NCBI GenBank assembly: GCA_036013505.1 | Contig: CP107851.1 | Span: forward strand, 7,171,001-7,235,000 | Source: Streptomyces sp. NBC_00510 | GTDB taxonomy: Bacteria; Actinomycetota; Actinomycetes; Streptomycetales; Streptomycetaceae | DNA length: 64,000 bases | Direction: 5' to 3' | In this document: piece by piece, positions 43,921 to 52,826 of the stretch | Position numbering within the stretch: position 1 is the first letter of the stretch | Layout of the letters: each line of letters starts with the position of its first letter | The notes under the pieces: model-generated | Seen by the model: the letters and a program-made list of their open reading frames with translations, nothing else | Databases searched by the model: none | What the model was told of the DNA's origin: nothing | Position numbers and translations under genes: made by a program

Positions 43921-45162
43921 TCAGGCCCCGGAGGCCGCGCCGTCCCCGGCGTCGGCCGCCTCGACCTCCTCGCGCGTGATGCCCAGCAGGTAGAGCACGG
44001 TGTCCAGGAACGGCACGTTGACCGCGGCGTCCGCGGCCCGCCGCACCACCGGCTTGGCGTTGAAGGCGACCCCGAGGCCCGCCGCGTTGAGCATGTCCAG
44101 GTCGTTGGCGCCGTCGCCGATGGCGACGGTCTGGCTGAGCGGTACCCCGGCCTCCGCCGCGAAGCGCCGCAGCAACCGGGCCTTGCCCGCCCGGTCGACG
44201 ATCTCGCCGGTCACCCGGCCGGTGAGCTTGCCGTCCACGATCTCCAGGGTGTTGGCGGCGGCGAAGTCCAGTCCCAGCCGCTCCTTGAGGTCGTCGGTGA
44301 CCTGCGTGAAGCCCCCGGAGACCACGCCCACCTGGTAGCCCATCCGCTTGAGCGTGCGGATCAGCGTGCGGGCCCCGGCCGTCAGCCGCACCTCCTGGCG
44401 GACCTTGTCCACCACGGACTCGTCCAGCCCCTTGAGCAGGGCGACCCGCGCGTGCAGGGACTGCTCGAAGTCCAGTTCGCCGCGCATCGCCGCGGCCGTC
44501 ACCTCGGCGACCTGGTCCTCGCAGCCCGCGTGCGCCGCGAAGAGCTCGATCACCTCGTCCTGGATGACGGTGGAGTCCACGTCCATGACCACCAGGCGCT
44601 GCGCCCGGCGCTGCAGGCCGGCCGAGACCACGGCCACGTCCACCCCGCGCTCGTGGGCCTCCAGGGCCAGCGCGGGACGCAGCGTGGCGGTGGCGACACC
44701 GGACACGGCGAACTCCACGGCCGTCACCGGGTACTTCGCGAGCCGGAAGATGCGGTCGATGTTGCCGCCGGTGCCGGTGATCCTGGCCGCTATGGCCGCC
44801 GTGGACTCCGCGGTCAGCGGGTGCCCCAGCACCGTCACATGGGAGCGGCCCTCGCCGCGCGGCCGGTTGTCACCGATGCCGGAGATGATCTCGGCCTGCA
44901 GGCGCATCGACTCCGCCCACGCGTGCACCGTCGCGCGCAGCTCGCCCTCCACCAAACGGCCCGCGGGGGCGGGCACCAGGGCGCAGAGCACGATGCGCCC
45001 ACGGGTGACGACCTGCTCGATGTCGATGACGTTCACCTGGAAGCGGGCCAGCGTCTCGAAGAGCCCGGCGGTGATCCCCGGCCGGTCCTTCCCGAAGATC
45101 TTGACCAGCAGCGTCGGCACATTGGCGGCGGTGGCAGCGGTCGCCTGCGATGCGTCGTTCAT
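43921..45162 (-). CDS. serB: Phosphoserine phosphatase SerB
   Basis: Dephosphorylates phosphoserine in the last step of serine synthesis. The 413-aa protein has two ACT domains (about residues 15-90 and 105-180) and a HAD domain with the DxDxT motif VVMDVDSTVIQDEVIELFAA near residue 192, then GVVSGGFTQVTDDL and TVAIGDGANDLDMLNAAG. Two ACT domains and a 400-aa length are typical of actinobacterial SerB, which can respond to serine. The ATG at 45162 is the natural start. Confidence 0.94.
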   Translation of the reverse strand: MNDASQATAATAANVPTLLVKIFGKDRPGITAGLFETLARFQVNVIDIEQVVTRGRIVLCALVPAPAGRLVEGELRATVHAWAESMRLQAEIISGIGDNRPRGEGRSHVTVLGHPLTAESTAAIAARITGTGGNIDRIFRLAKYPVTAVEFAVSGVATATLRPALALEAHERGVDVAVVSAGLQRRAQRLVVMDVDSTVIQDEVIELFAAHAGCEDQVAEVTAAAMRGELDFEQSLHARVALLKGLDESVVDKVRQEVRLTAGARTLIRTLKRMGYQVGVVSGGFTQVTDDLKERLGLDFAAANTLEIVDGKLTGRVTGEIVDRAGKARLLRRFAAEAGVPLSQTVAIGDGANDLDMLNAAGLGVAFNAKPVVRRAADAAVNVPFLDTVLYLLGITREEVEAADAGDGAASGA

Positions 45163-45232
45163 GGTGCCTCCACCGTATCGGGCACCGCGCCCTGGACGGA
45201 CATGTGTTCCGCCTGGCGGACACCGTCCGTGG

Positions 45233-46969
45233 TCAGCGGCGGCCCCCGGGCGCGCCGGGCGGCGGCGGGCCCTCGCGCGACGGGCCGGGCGGCGGCCCCG
45301 GGGGCGGCCCGGGCGGCCCGGGCGGCGGGGGCAGCGGCGCCCCGGTGACGGTCCGCGCGGAATGCGGCGCCTGGCCCTGTGGCGGCCGTCCCTGCGGGGG
45401 CTGCCGGTAGGGGTTGGGTCCGGCGTCCGGCGGCCCGTAACCGGCGCTCGGGATGTACGGACCGGGCTGGTACGCGATGCCCGGGTACGTGCGGGAGCTG
45501 CTCTCCCCGGCCGCCGCCTCGGCCGCCCGGCGCAGCGCGTACGGCGACACCCGGCGCCCGGCGGTGCCCGTCAGCAGGGCCAGCAGCGCCCCCGTGCCGC
45601 CCGCCACCGCCCCCCAGGCGGCGCCCAGCAGGAACGCCAGGGGAAGGCTGCCGTGCAGGTCGACGCCGGCGCCCACGGCGTCGAACCCGAAGACCGAGAC
45701 GCCCGCGTTCACCGAGACCCCCGTCACCCACACCAGCAAGGGGAAGGCGACCGCCGTGACCAGGCCGAGCCGTACCGCGCAGCGCCCCGCGTACCCGGCC
45801 CGCGTCGCCCCCCACAGCGGGGTGCGGGCCGCCGCCAGCGCCCCCGCCGCCAGCATCATCAGCGCCGCGGCGACGGTCAGCAGCCACACCCGCTGGTCGT
45901 ACTCGGCCAGCCGGGCGGGCGTCACCGGCTCCGCCACGCTGGTCGACAGCAGCCGGTCCAGCGGATCCGGGAGCACCTTCGCCAGCTCCCCGGTGGCCGT
46001 GCCCCGCCAGGACACGAACAGCCCGAGCGGCACCGCCAGCCACACCCCGTTGGGCGCCCCCAGCAGGGCGGCCCCGGCGATCCGGCCGGGCTCGTCACCC
46101 GTCACCGCCGCGTACCCGGCGGCGGCACAGCCCGCGACGACGGCCAGCAGCAGCACCCAGCGCAGCGCCGACGCGGCGGGCCGGACGACCCGGTGCAGCC
46201 CTTCGAGGGCGGGCGGCAGCGGCGTACGGCGCGAGGTGAGCAGGGCCAGCAGCAGGACGACCAGCACCCACAGCAGGCCGCCCAGCAGGGTGCGGCCGGT
46301 GGCGACGTGGAAGCTCACCGAGGCCTTGGCGTCGATCAGGTCCTGCAGCCCGTCCCCGAGCCCCCCGCCGATGTCACCGATGCCCGGGATTCCGTCCGTC
46401 AGGCCGCCGCCCTTGTCCGCGCCCAGCGCGGCGCCGTCGAGGGCGATGGTGTCCTCCCCGGCCCAGGCGAGTGCGCCGAGCAGCGTCACGAAGAGCACCA
46501 CCACCGCCCCGGCCCGCGCGGCGAGTTCGCCCCCGGGGACGGTCAGCCCCGCGCCGCGCAGCGACCGCAGGAACACCCAGGCCAGCAGCAGGGCACCCAC
46601 CAGGGCGACGCCCAGCGGCATGAGGTCGAGCCGGCCCTCGCCGCCCGCACCGCCCAGCCCGAACACCGCGACGTCACCGGAGGGGACGACCTTGCCGCCC
46701 ACCGCCATCGCGACCACGGCCGCCGTCATCGGCCCCAGCGAGCCCGCGGTGTCGGCACCGAGCAGGTGCAGGCCCAGCGCGGCGGCCCCCACCATCCCCA
46801 GGTACGCCCAGCTGACCGCGGCGACCGCGGAGAGCAGCACACCGCCCCAGGGGACCGGGCGCCCCGGGCGCGCGGGCGCGTTCGAAGGTGTGGAGGTGTA
46901 CGCGGTCATGCCCGCCCCCGAGGTCTCGCGTCCGAACCGCCTGCGCTGCATGGTGCCCTGATCCGTCAT
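45233..46969 (-). CDS. Streptophobe family membrane protein
   Basis: A 578-aa polytopic membrane protein with about ten to twelve helices and a long C-terminal cytoplasmic tail rich in Pro and Gly (PPPPGPPGPPPGPPPGP and similar). Streptomyces-specific proteins of this layout are called streptophobe. I chose the ATG at 46969 (MTDQGTMQRRR). Function unknown. The segment PGIGDIGGGLGDGLQDL is a Gly-rich extracytoplasmic loop. It is divergent from the FHA-ABC gene across about 160 nt. Confidence 0.82.
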   Translation of the reverse strand: MTDQGTMQRRRFGRETSGAGMTAYTSTPSNAPARPGRPVPWGGVLLSAVAAVSWAYLGMVGAAALGLHLLGADTAGSLGPMTAAVVAMAVGGKVVPSGDVAVFGLGGAGGEGRLDLMPLGVALVGALLLAWVFLRSLRGAGLTVPGGELAARAGAVVVLFVTLLGALAWAGEDTIALDGAALGADKGGGLTDGIPGIGDIGGGLGDGLQDLIDAKASVSFHVATGRTLLGGLLWVLVVLLLALLTSRRTPLPPALEGLHRVVRPAASALRWVLLLAVVAGCAAAGYAAVTGDEPGRIAGAALLGAPNGVWLAVPLGLFVSWRGTATGELAKVLPDPLDRLLSTSVAEPVTPARLAEYDQRVWLLTVAAALMMLAAGALAAARTPLWGATRAGYAGRCAVRLGLVTAVAFPLLVWVTGVSVNAGVSVFGFDAVGAGVDLHGSLPLAFLLGAAWGAVAGGTGALLALLTGTAGRRVSPYALRRAAEAAAGESSSRTYPGIAYQPGPYIPSAGYGPPDAGPNPYRQPPQGRPPQGQAPHSARTVTGAPLPPPPGPPGPPPGPPPGPSREGPPPPGAPGGRR

Positions 46970-47119
46970 GATCCGCACGGTTCATGGGCGGTTACCACTC
47001 TCCGGTGGTGTTTCGGCGCCGTCAACGGCTTCTCGGAAGAGGGTTCACATCACTCCCCTTGCACGGCTTCCCGACGGGTGGGCGTGCCTGGAATGGTTCC
47101 TCCCGATGTTCGCAATCCC

Positions 47120-47125
47120 TAGACT
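47120..47125 (+). promoter_or_regulatory. -10 box TAGACT of a leaderless transcript
   Basis: TAGACT ends 6 nt before the ATG at 47132, so transcription probably starts at the start codon. The same hexamer precedes the heptapeptide at 14518. No ribosome site is seen. Confidence 0.6.
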
Positions 47126-47131
47126 CCCCTC

Positions 47132-49735
47132 ATGGGGGATAACCCGGGGGACAACTTTGTGGGGCTTGGGGTGCCTGAACTCGTACTCGAACTGAACGGA
47201 CAGACCTGGGCGCTCGATCCGGCCAGGTCCTACAGCCTCGGCCGGGATCCGCAGTCGGACGTCGTCCTCGACGACGCGCGGGTCTCCTGGCGGCACGCCA
47301 CCATCCGCCGAGGCGAACGCGGTTGGGTCATCGAGGACCTCGGCAGCACCAACGGCACCTACGTCCAGGGCCAGCGCGTCCACGCCTACGACGTCGCCGC
47401 CGGGGCCGCCGTCAACCTCGGCAACGCCACCGACGGCCCGCGCCTGAGCTTCAGCGGCGGCGCCGCGGCAGGCGGTGACATCTACAGCGCCGAGACCGCG
47501 CTGGCCAACCCGCAGCAGCAGGCGCGCCAGTCCGGCCCCGCCGCGCAGGGGACGCCCCACTCCGTCGCCCCGCCGCGGCAGGGCGGCTGGGGGAACGGGT
47601 CGTCCGCCGCGCAGGTGCCGCAGCCCTCGCAGGCCCCACGGCCGGACCAGCGCAAACCGCAGGCGCACATCCCGTCCCCGCACGGGCCGTCGGGCGCCTC
47701 CGGCGCGCCGCCCGTCTACGGCGACCGCAGCCCGACCACCTTCCACCACCTGGTGCTCGGCCGCGTCATGAAGATCGGCCGTGCCCTGGAGAACGACCTG
47801 GTCGTCTCCGACCTGCAGGTCTCGCGCTTCCACGCGGAGTTCCGCGCGCACCCCGACGGCCGCTACGAGATCGTCGACCTCGGCAGCCACAACGGCACGT
47901 ACGTCAACGGCCAGCCGATACAGCGTCATCTGCTGGGCCCCAACGACATCGTGGGCGTCGGCCACTCCACCTTCCGGCTCGTCGGCGACCAGCTCGAGGA
48001 GTTCGTCGACACCGGCGAGATCTCCTTCTCCGCCCGCCGGCTCACCGTCCGCGTGCCGCAGGGCAGCACGACCAAGACCATCCTCAACGACGTCTCCTTC
48101 GGCGTCCCCGAGAAGTCGCTGGTCGCCGTCATCGGCCCGTCCGGCTCCGGCAAGTCGACGCTGCTGCGCGCCCTGACCGGCTACCGCCCGGCCGAAGAGG
48201 GCGAGGTGCTGTACGACAGCCGCAACCTCTACAAGCAGTTCGCCGAGCTGCGGCAGCGCATCGGCCTCGTCCCGCAGGACGACATCCTGCACAAGGAGCT
48301 GACGATCCGCAGAGCCCTGCGCTACGCGGCCAAGCTCCGCTTCCCCGGCGACACCAAGGCCGCCGAGCGCGAGGCCCGCATCGACGAGGTGCTGCGCGAG
48401 CTGAAGCTCGACGTGCACGCCGACAAGCGCGTCACCTCGCTCTCCGGCGGCCAGCGCAAGCGCGTCTCCGTCGCCCTGGAACTGCTCACCAAGCCCTCAT
48501 TGATCTTCCTGGACGAGCCCACCTCCGGCCTCGACCCGGGCATGGACCGCGACGTCATGAAGCTGCTGCGCGGCCTCGCCGACGACGGCCGCACCGTGCT
48601 CGTCGTGACCCACTCGGTGGCCGAACTCGCCCTGTGCGACAAGCTGCTGGTGATGGCGCCGGGCGGTGCCGTGGCCTACTTCGGCCCGCCCGAGGAGGCG
48701 CTGAACTTCTTCGGCTACGAAACCTGGGCCGACGTCTTCTCCGCCTTCGAGAACTACCGCGACTACGACTGGTCCGGTCGCTGGCGCGGCTCCCAGCACT
48801 ACCAGATCTACGCCGCGGACCTGGACGCGGTCGCCCCGCAGTCCGTAGGCGCCGCCCCGCAGCGGGCCAAGCCGCCCAAGCCGCAGAGCTGGCCGGCGCA
48901 GTTCGTCACCCTCGTCCGCCGCTACCTGTCGGTGATCGCCTCCGACAGGGGCTTCATGGCGCTGATGGTGATCCTCCCGGCCGTCCTCGGCCTGGTGAGC
49001 GTGGTCATCCCGGCGAAGTTCGGCCTGGCCCCGCCCGACGAGGCGGGGAAGTTCAACGCCGACGCGGGCACCATCATGCTGATCATCGCCGTCGGCGCCT
49101 GCTTCTCGGGCGCCGCGAACTCGGTGCGCGAGCTGATCAAGGAACGGGTGATCTACGAACGGGAACGCGCCACGGGCCTGTCCCGCTCCGCGTACCTGGT
49201 CTCCAAGGTCTTCGTGCTGGGCCTGATCAGCGCCCTGCAGGGCGTCATCATCTGCGCCATCGGGCTGTCGGTGCGCAAGCTCCCCGAGGAGGGCCTGATC
49301 GTCAAGGGCTTCCCGGCCGCGGAGATCACCCTGGTGGTCATCGCGCTGGGCTTCACCTCGATGATGTTCGGCCTGGTCATCTCCTCGCTGGTGAAGACCG
49401 CCGAGAAGACCATACCCCTGCTGGTGATGTTCGCGATCGTCCAGGTCGTCTTCACCGGCGTCCTGTTCCAGATCTTCGGCACCGTCGGCCTGGAGCAGGT
49501 CGCCTGGCTGATGCCCTCCCGCTGGGCCGTCGGCGCCGCCGGCGCCACCCTCGACCTCGGCCACCTCATGCCGCCGTGGGACCAGGCCAAGCCCGACAAC
49601 CTGGACCCGCTGTGGGAGCACTCGGCGAGCCAGTGGGGCTTCGACATGGCGATCCTGCTCGGCATCGCCCTCGTCTGCGGCATCCTCGTCCTGAGGCTGC
49701 TGCGCCGCCACGAGCCGGAGGTCATGCGCAAGTAG
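47132..49735 (+). CDS. FHA-FHA-ABC transporter (Rv1747-like)
   Basis: An 867-aa fused ABC exporter with two N-terminal FHA domains, about residues 20-105 (YSLGRDPQSDVVLDDARVSWRHA, GSTNGTY) and 205-275 (KIGRALENDLVVSDLQVSR, GSHNGTYVN). The ATPase has Walker A GPSGSGKST near 335, LSGGQRKRVSVAL near 436 and FLDEPTSGLDPG. A six-helix ABC-2 permease follows (590-860). FHA domains bind phosphothreonine, so a Ser/Thr kinase probably controls it, as PknF does Rv1747 in M. tuberculosis. Substrate unknown. Not in an operon. Confidence 0.92.
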   Translation: MGDNPGDNFVGLGVPELVLELNGQTWALDPARSYSLGRDPQSDVVLDDARVSWRHATIRRGERGWVIEDLGSTNGTYVQGQRVHAYDVAAGAAVNLGNATDGPRLSFSGGAAAGGDIYSAETALANPQQQARQSGPAAQGTPHSVAPPRQGGWGNGSSAAQVPQPSQAPRPDQRKPQAHIPSPHGPSGASGAPPVYGDRSPTTFHHLVLGRVMKIGRALENDLVVSDLQVSRFHAEFRAHPDGRYEIVDLGSHNGTYVNGQPIQRHLLGPNDIVGVGHSTFRLVGDQLEEFVDTGEISFSARRLTVRVPQGSTTKTILNDVSFGVPEKSLVAVIGPSGSGKSTLLRALTGYRPAEEGEVLYDSRNLYKQFAELRQRIGLVPQDDILHKELTIRRALRYAAKLRFPGDTKAAEREARIDEVLRELKLDVHADKRVTSLSGGQRKRVSVALELLTKPSLIFLDEPTSGLDPGMDRDVMKLLRGLADDGRTVLVVTHSVAELALCDKLLVMAPGGAVAYFGPPEEALNFFGYETWADVFSAFENYRDYDWSGRWRGSQHYQIYAADLDAVAPQSVGAAPQRAKPPKPQSWPAQFVTLVRRYLSVIASDRGFMALMVILPAVLGLVSVVIPAKFGLAPPDEAGKFNADAGTIMLIIAVGACFSGAANSVRELIKERVIYERERATGLSRSAYLVSKVFVLGLISALQGVIICAIGLSVRKLPEEGLIVKGFPAAEITLVVIALGFTSMMFGLVISSLVKTAEKTIPLLVMFAIVQVVFTGVLFQIFGTVGLEQVAWLMPSRWAVGAAGATLDLGHLMPPWDQAKPDNLDPLWEHSASQWGFDMAILLGIALVCGILVLRLLRRHEPEVMRK

Positions 49736-49751
49736 CGGCCCCCGCGTACGG

Positions 49752-49800
49752 ATGCGGAAGGCGGCGGCTCCCCGGGGAGGGGAACCGCCGCCTTCCGCAT
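49752..49800. terminator. Strong bidirectional terminator
   Basis: ATGCGGAAGGCGGCGG and CCGCCGCCTTCCGCAT form a perfect 16-bp stem. It separates the convergent FHA-ABC and transglycosylase genes. Confidence 0.92.
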
Positions 49801-49825
49801 GTCCGTACGGTCCGCGCCCGCCGGC

Positions 49826-50569
49826 TCAGTACCAGTGGTTGGCCTGCCAGAACGACCAGGCGCCGCAGGGGCTGCCGTAGCGCCCGTTCATGTAGTCCAG
49901 GCCCCACTTGATCTGCGTGGCCGCATTGGTGCGCCAGTCCGCGCCCGCGGAGGCCATCTTGGAGCCCGGCAGCGCCTGGACCAGGCCGTACGCGCCGGAG
50001 GAGGGGTTGACCGCGTACGGGTTCCAGGTGCTCTCGTGCATCACGATGTTGGCGAAGCACTGGAACTGGGCCGCGTCGCCGATGATCTGCTGCGCCATCT
50101 GCTGCGGGCTGCCGGACGGGGCCGCCGGGGCGGCCGCGCGCGGTGCCGGACGCGAGGTCTCGTGCCGCTGCTGCGGGACGAGGGCCCTGCGCTCGTGGCT
50201 GCGGTTGGCGGCCTGCTGCTCCTGCCGGCGCGCGTGGGCCCGGTGCGCCTCGTGCGCGGCCTGGCGGGCGCGCTCCTCGGCCCGGCGCTTGCGCTCCGCG
50301 GCCTGGTGCGCGACGTGGGCGGCGTGCTGCCTCGCGAGCGCCTTGCGGTGCGCCACGTGCGCGACGTGCGACGCGTGCTGCTTGGCGGCGGCGGACCGTA
50401 CCTGTCCGGCGACCGCCTCCGGTGCCTTGCCGGAGGCCTGCGCCGTCCCGCTGGTCCCGGTCACACCGGTGATGGCCAGGACACCCACACCGGCCGCGGC
50501 GAGGCCGGCGGCGGAGAACTTGTGGGTCTTGGTCAGACGGTCGAACTTCGGGATCGTCGGGAGCTGCAT
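49826..50569 (-). CDS. Secreted transglycosylase (SLT/lysozyme-like) protein
   Basis: A 247-aa cell-wall hydrolase. The signal/anchor segment is about residues 18-45 (KFSAAGLAAAGVGVLAITGV). A long helical stretch rich in Ala, His, Arg and Glu (55-145) follows. The catalytic domain (175-247) has FANIVMHESTWNPYAVN (Glu) and GAYGLVQALPGSKM, then WGLDYMNGRYG. The ATG at 50569 fits the export signal. Probably lytic transglycosylase activity on peptidoglycan during growth or resuscitation. Confidence 0.87.
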   Translation of the reverse strand: MQLPTIPKFDRLTKTHKFSAAGLAAAGVGVLAITGVTGTSGTAQASGKAPEAVAGQVRSAAAKQHASHVAHVAHRKALARQHAAHVAHQAAERKRRAEERARQAAHEAHRAHARRQEQQAANRSHERRALVPQQRHETSRPAPRAAAPAAPSGSPQQMAQQIIGDAAQFQCFANIVMHESTWNPYAVNPSSGAYGLVQALPGSKMASAGADWRTNAATQIKWGLDYMNGRYGSPCGAWSFWQANHWY

Positions 50570-50883
50570 GGGGGAGTGACCTCTTCCATTCGGCTGCGCC
50601 CCACTCCGCCCTCGGGCAAGGAGAGGCGCCGCGTGTCGAACGCGGCGCGGAGCGACCCGAGCATTCTTAGCCCCGGGAAATTCCCCGACCAAACCCATCC
50701 ATTACTACCCGAAGTCGTAGTGGCGGGACCGACCGGGTACGGCACACGCCGCACTTCCGGCCGATCCGGCCACCCCGCCTCCTACTAGGCGTCCTCGTAC
50801 GTGACGTACGCCCTATGTGCCGCCTCACAGGCCCGTCGCGCACCGCGACCGCGCGGCCACTCCGGGTGCCCCGGGCGGGGCCG
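50570..50883 (-). promoter_or_regulatory. 314-bp leader/promoter region before the transglycosylase
   Basis: No gene is visible. The minus-strand leader has a 9-bp hairpin GCGCCGCGT/ACGCGGCGC (50626-50648), and a GTACGT-G-ACGTAC inverted repeat lies at 50797-50809. A riboswitch (c-di-AMP type) was looked for because of the gene type, but the core motifs were not found. Confidence 0.4.
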
Positions 50884-51942
50884 TCAGGGCAGCAGCAGGT
50901 TCACGTCCCCGAACTCGTGCCAGAGGTAACCGGCCCCCACCGCAGCGTCGTAGACCCGTTCCAGCAGCTCGCGCCCGGCCACCGCCTCCAGCATCAGCAG
51001 ATGCGACGCCGCGGGGTCGTGCAGCCCGGTGAGGAGGCCGTCCACCGCCCGTACGCCCCGCTCCGGCGTGACCACCAGGTCCGTCCAGCCGTCCGCCGCC
51101 GCGACCCGCCCTCGTTCGTCGGCCGCCGTCTCCAGGGCGCGCACCGCGGTGGTGCCCACCGCCACCACCCGGCCACCACCCGCCCGGGCGGCGTTCACCA
51201 GCCAGGCGGTGCTCCGCGGCACCGAGAAGCGCTCCGGGTAGGGCGGCTCGTGCGCCTCGCCCGAGGACACCCCGGTGTGCAGCACCACCGGAGCGATCTG
51301 CACGCCGCGGCTCACCAGCGCCGTGACCAGTCCGGCCGTGAAGGGGCGCGCCGCGCTCGGCATCTCCGTCGAGCCGAGGCCGTCGGCCGACGGCACCGCG
51401 AACACCGTCTGGTACGCCGCGAGCGGCTGGTCCCGCCGGGTGTACGCGTACCGGATCGGCCGCCCCTGCCGGTGCAGGAACGCCATCGCGTCCGCCACCG
51501 ACGCCCGCGCCACCCACAGCCGCTCCCCGCAGGGGCTCAGCGGCTCCTGCAGCATCAGCCGCTCACCCTCGGGCAGCGCCACCGCGACCCCCGCCGGGCC
51601 GCCCGCCCGCGGCCGGGTCGTGCCCCGTCCGTCGGGCGTCCGCAGCTCCACCACCCAGCGCCCGTCGTCCAGCAGCCCCGAGAAGTGCACCACCACCGGG
51701 GACTCCCCGAGCGCCGCGTTTACTGCCGCCGGCAGGGTCCGCGAGGTGTTCACCACCAGCACGTCCCCGGCCCGCAGCAGCCCCGGCAGGTCACCGAAGG
51801 CGTGGTGCGCGACCTCGCCCCGGGCGCGCCCGCCCACCAGCATCCGCACCCCGTCGCGGCCCGACGCCCCGTCGGCACGCTGCTCCACCGGGACCCGCGC
51901 CGCCAGCTCCTCCGGCACCCTCAGCGCGCCCAGCGCGGTCAC
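50884..51942 (-). CDS. QueA-like S-adenosylmethionine:tRNA ribosyltransferase-isomerase
   Basis: A 352-aa member of the QueA family, which adds the epoxycyclopentane of queuosine using SAM. Motifs are AHHAFGDLPGLLRAGDVLVVN and RTLPAAVNAALG, YPERFSVPRSTAWLVNAA and VVAVGTTAVRALETAA. The GTG at 51942 overlaps the upstream SDR stop. Streptomyces generally lack other queuosine genes, so the function may differ. No Q genes are seen nearby. Confidence is high for the family but low for the exact reaction. Confidence 0.85.
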   Translation of the reverse strand: MTALGALRVPEELAARVPVEQRADGASGRDGVRMLVGGRARGEVAHHAFGDLPGLLRAGDVLVVNTSRTLPAAVNAALGESPVVVHFSGLLDDGRWVVELRTPDGRGTTRPRAGGPAGVAVALPEGERLMLQEPLSPCGERLWVARASVADAMAFLHRQGRPIRYAYTRRDQPLAAYQTVFAVPSADGLGSTEMPSAARPFTAGLVTALVSRGVQIAPVVLHTGVSSGEAHEPPYPERFSVPRSTAWLVNAARAGGGRVVAVGTTAVRALETAADERGRVAAADGWTDLVVTPERGVRAVDGLLTGLHDPAASHLLMLEAVAGRELLERVYDAAVGAGYLWHEFGDVNLLLP

Positions 51943-52637
51943 CGCCCGGCCTCCAGCAGCGCCGGGGCCACGTAGCGGCCACCGGCCGCACCCGTGTCGA
52001 GCAGCCCCAGCACGGCCGGCACCACGGACTCGGGGGCCGGGCGCCCGTCCGCGTCCGGATCGTCGGGCACCGCCGCCGTGTACAGCGCGGTGCCCATGTC
52101 GCCCGGGTCCAGCCACCACACCCGCAGCTCCGGCTCCTCCACCGCCAGCACCGCCGACAACCGCTCAAGCGCCGCCTTGCTCGCGCCGTACCCTCCCCAC
52201 GTGGGGTACGCCTCGACGGCGGCGTCCGAGCTGATGTTGAGCACGGTCCCGCGCCGCCGGCGCAGCAGCGGCAGCCCCTCCTGCACGAGGCCCAGCGCGG
52301 CCACCACATTGGTCTCCAGCGCCGCCCGCAGCCCCTCCAGCGGCTGCTCGGACAACGGCCGCAGCGGCTCGGCGCCCAGTGCGCTCGCGTTGTTCACCAG
52401 CAGGTCGAGCCCACCGAACTCCCAGGCCGCCGAGACCAGTTCCACCCGGTGCCGGGGGTCGGTGACGTCGCCCGGCAGCGCGGCCACCCGCGTCCGGCCC
52501 GCCAGCTCCCCCTCGACCCGCTTCAGCGCCTCGGCCGACCGCGCGTCGATCACCAGGTCCCATCCCCGCTCCGCGAGCGCTCCGGCGAGGGCCCGTCCCA
52601 GTCCCCGCGACGCCCCCGTGATGATTGCCACCGGCAT
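51939..52637 (-). CDS. Short-chain dehydrogenase/reductase coupled to the QueA-like gene
   Basis: A 232-aa SDR. Cofactor motif AIITGASRGLGRALAGALAE at residue 4, NNASALGAEPLRPLS near 78, and the catalytic Ser/Tyr/Lys in ISSDAAVEAYPTWGGYGASK near residue 130. The ATG at 52637 is preceded by GGAGG. Its last codons overlap the QueA-like GTG by 4 nt (GTGA), so the two are a coupled pair. The shared role is unknown, perhaps modification of the same small or tRNA substrate. Confidence 0.87.
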   Translation of the reverse strand: MPVAIITGASRGLGRALAGALAERGWDLVIDARSAEALKRVEGELAGRTRVAALPGDVTDPRHRVELVSAAWEFGGLDLLVNNASALGAEPLRPLSEQPLEGLRAALETNVVAALGLVQEGLPLLRRRRGTVLNISSDAAVEAYPTWGGYGASKAALERLSAVLAVEEPELRVWWLDPGDMGTALYTAAVPDDPDADGRPAPESVVPAVLGLLDTGAAGGRYVAPALLEAGR

Positions 52638-52814
52638 GACGTGTCCTCCCACCGGCCGCCCGGTCCGTCGCCCGGCGGCTGCCCCCCACCGTAGGAACGG
52701 CCCCGTCCCGGCCACCTCGGCCGCCCGCAGCACCGGGGCAGGGAACTTCGCCCTAGGTCCAGGGACCGGGGGCGCTCGGTCACCTGGCCGATCCCGCGGG
52801 CCGCGATCCGCCGG

Positions 52815-52820
52815 TACGGT
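52815..52820 (+). promoter_or_regulatory. -10 box TACGGT of a leaderless transcript
   Basis: TACGGT ends 6 nt before the ATG at 52827 of the sensor kinase. A GAGG sequence between them is too close to serve as a ribosome site. The -35 is not clear. Confidence 0.5.
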
Positions 52821-52826
52821 GAGGTC

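Noticed and set aside
50570..50800. Possible c-di-AMP riboswitch before the transglycosylase
   Set aside because: Core conserved segments of the ydaO family were not found. Only a simple 9-bp hairpin is visible.
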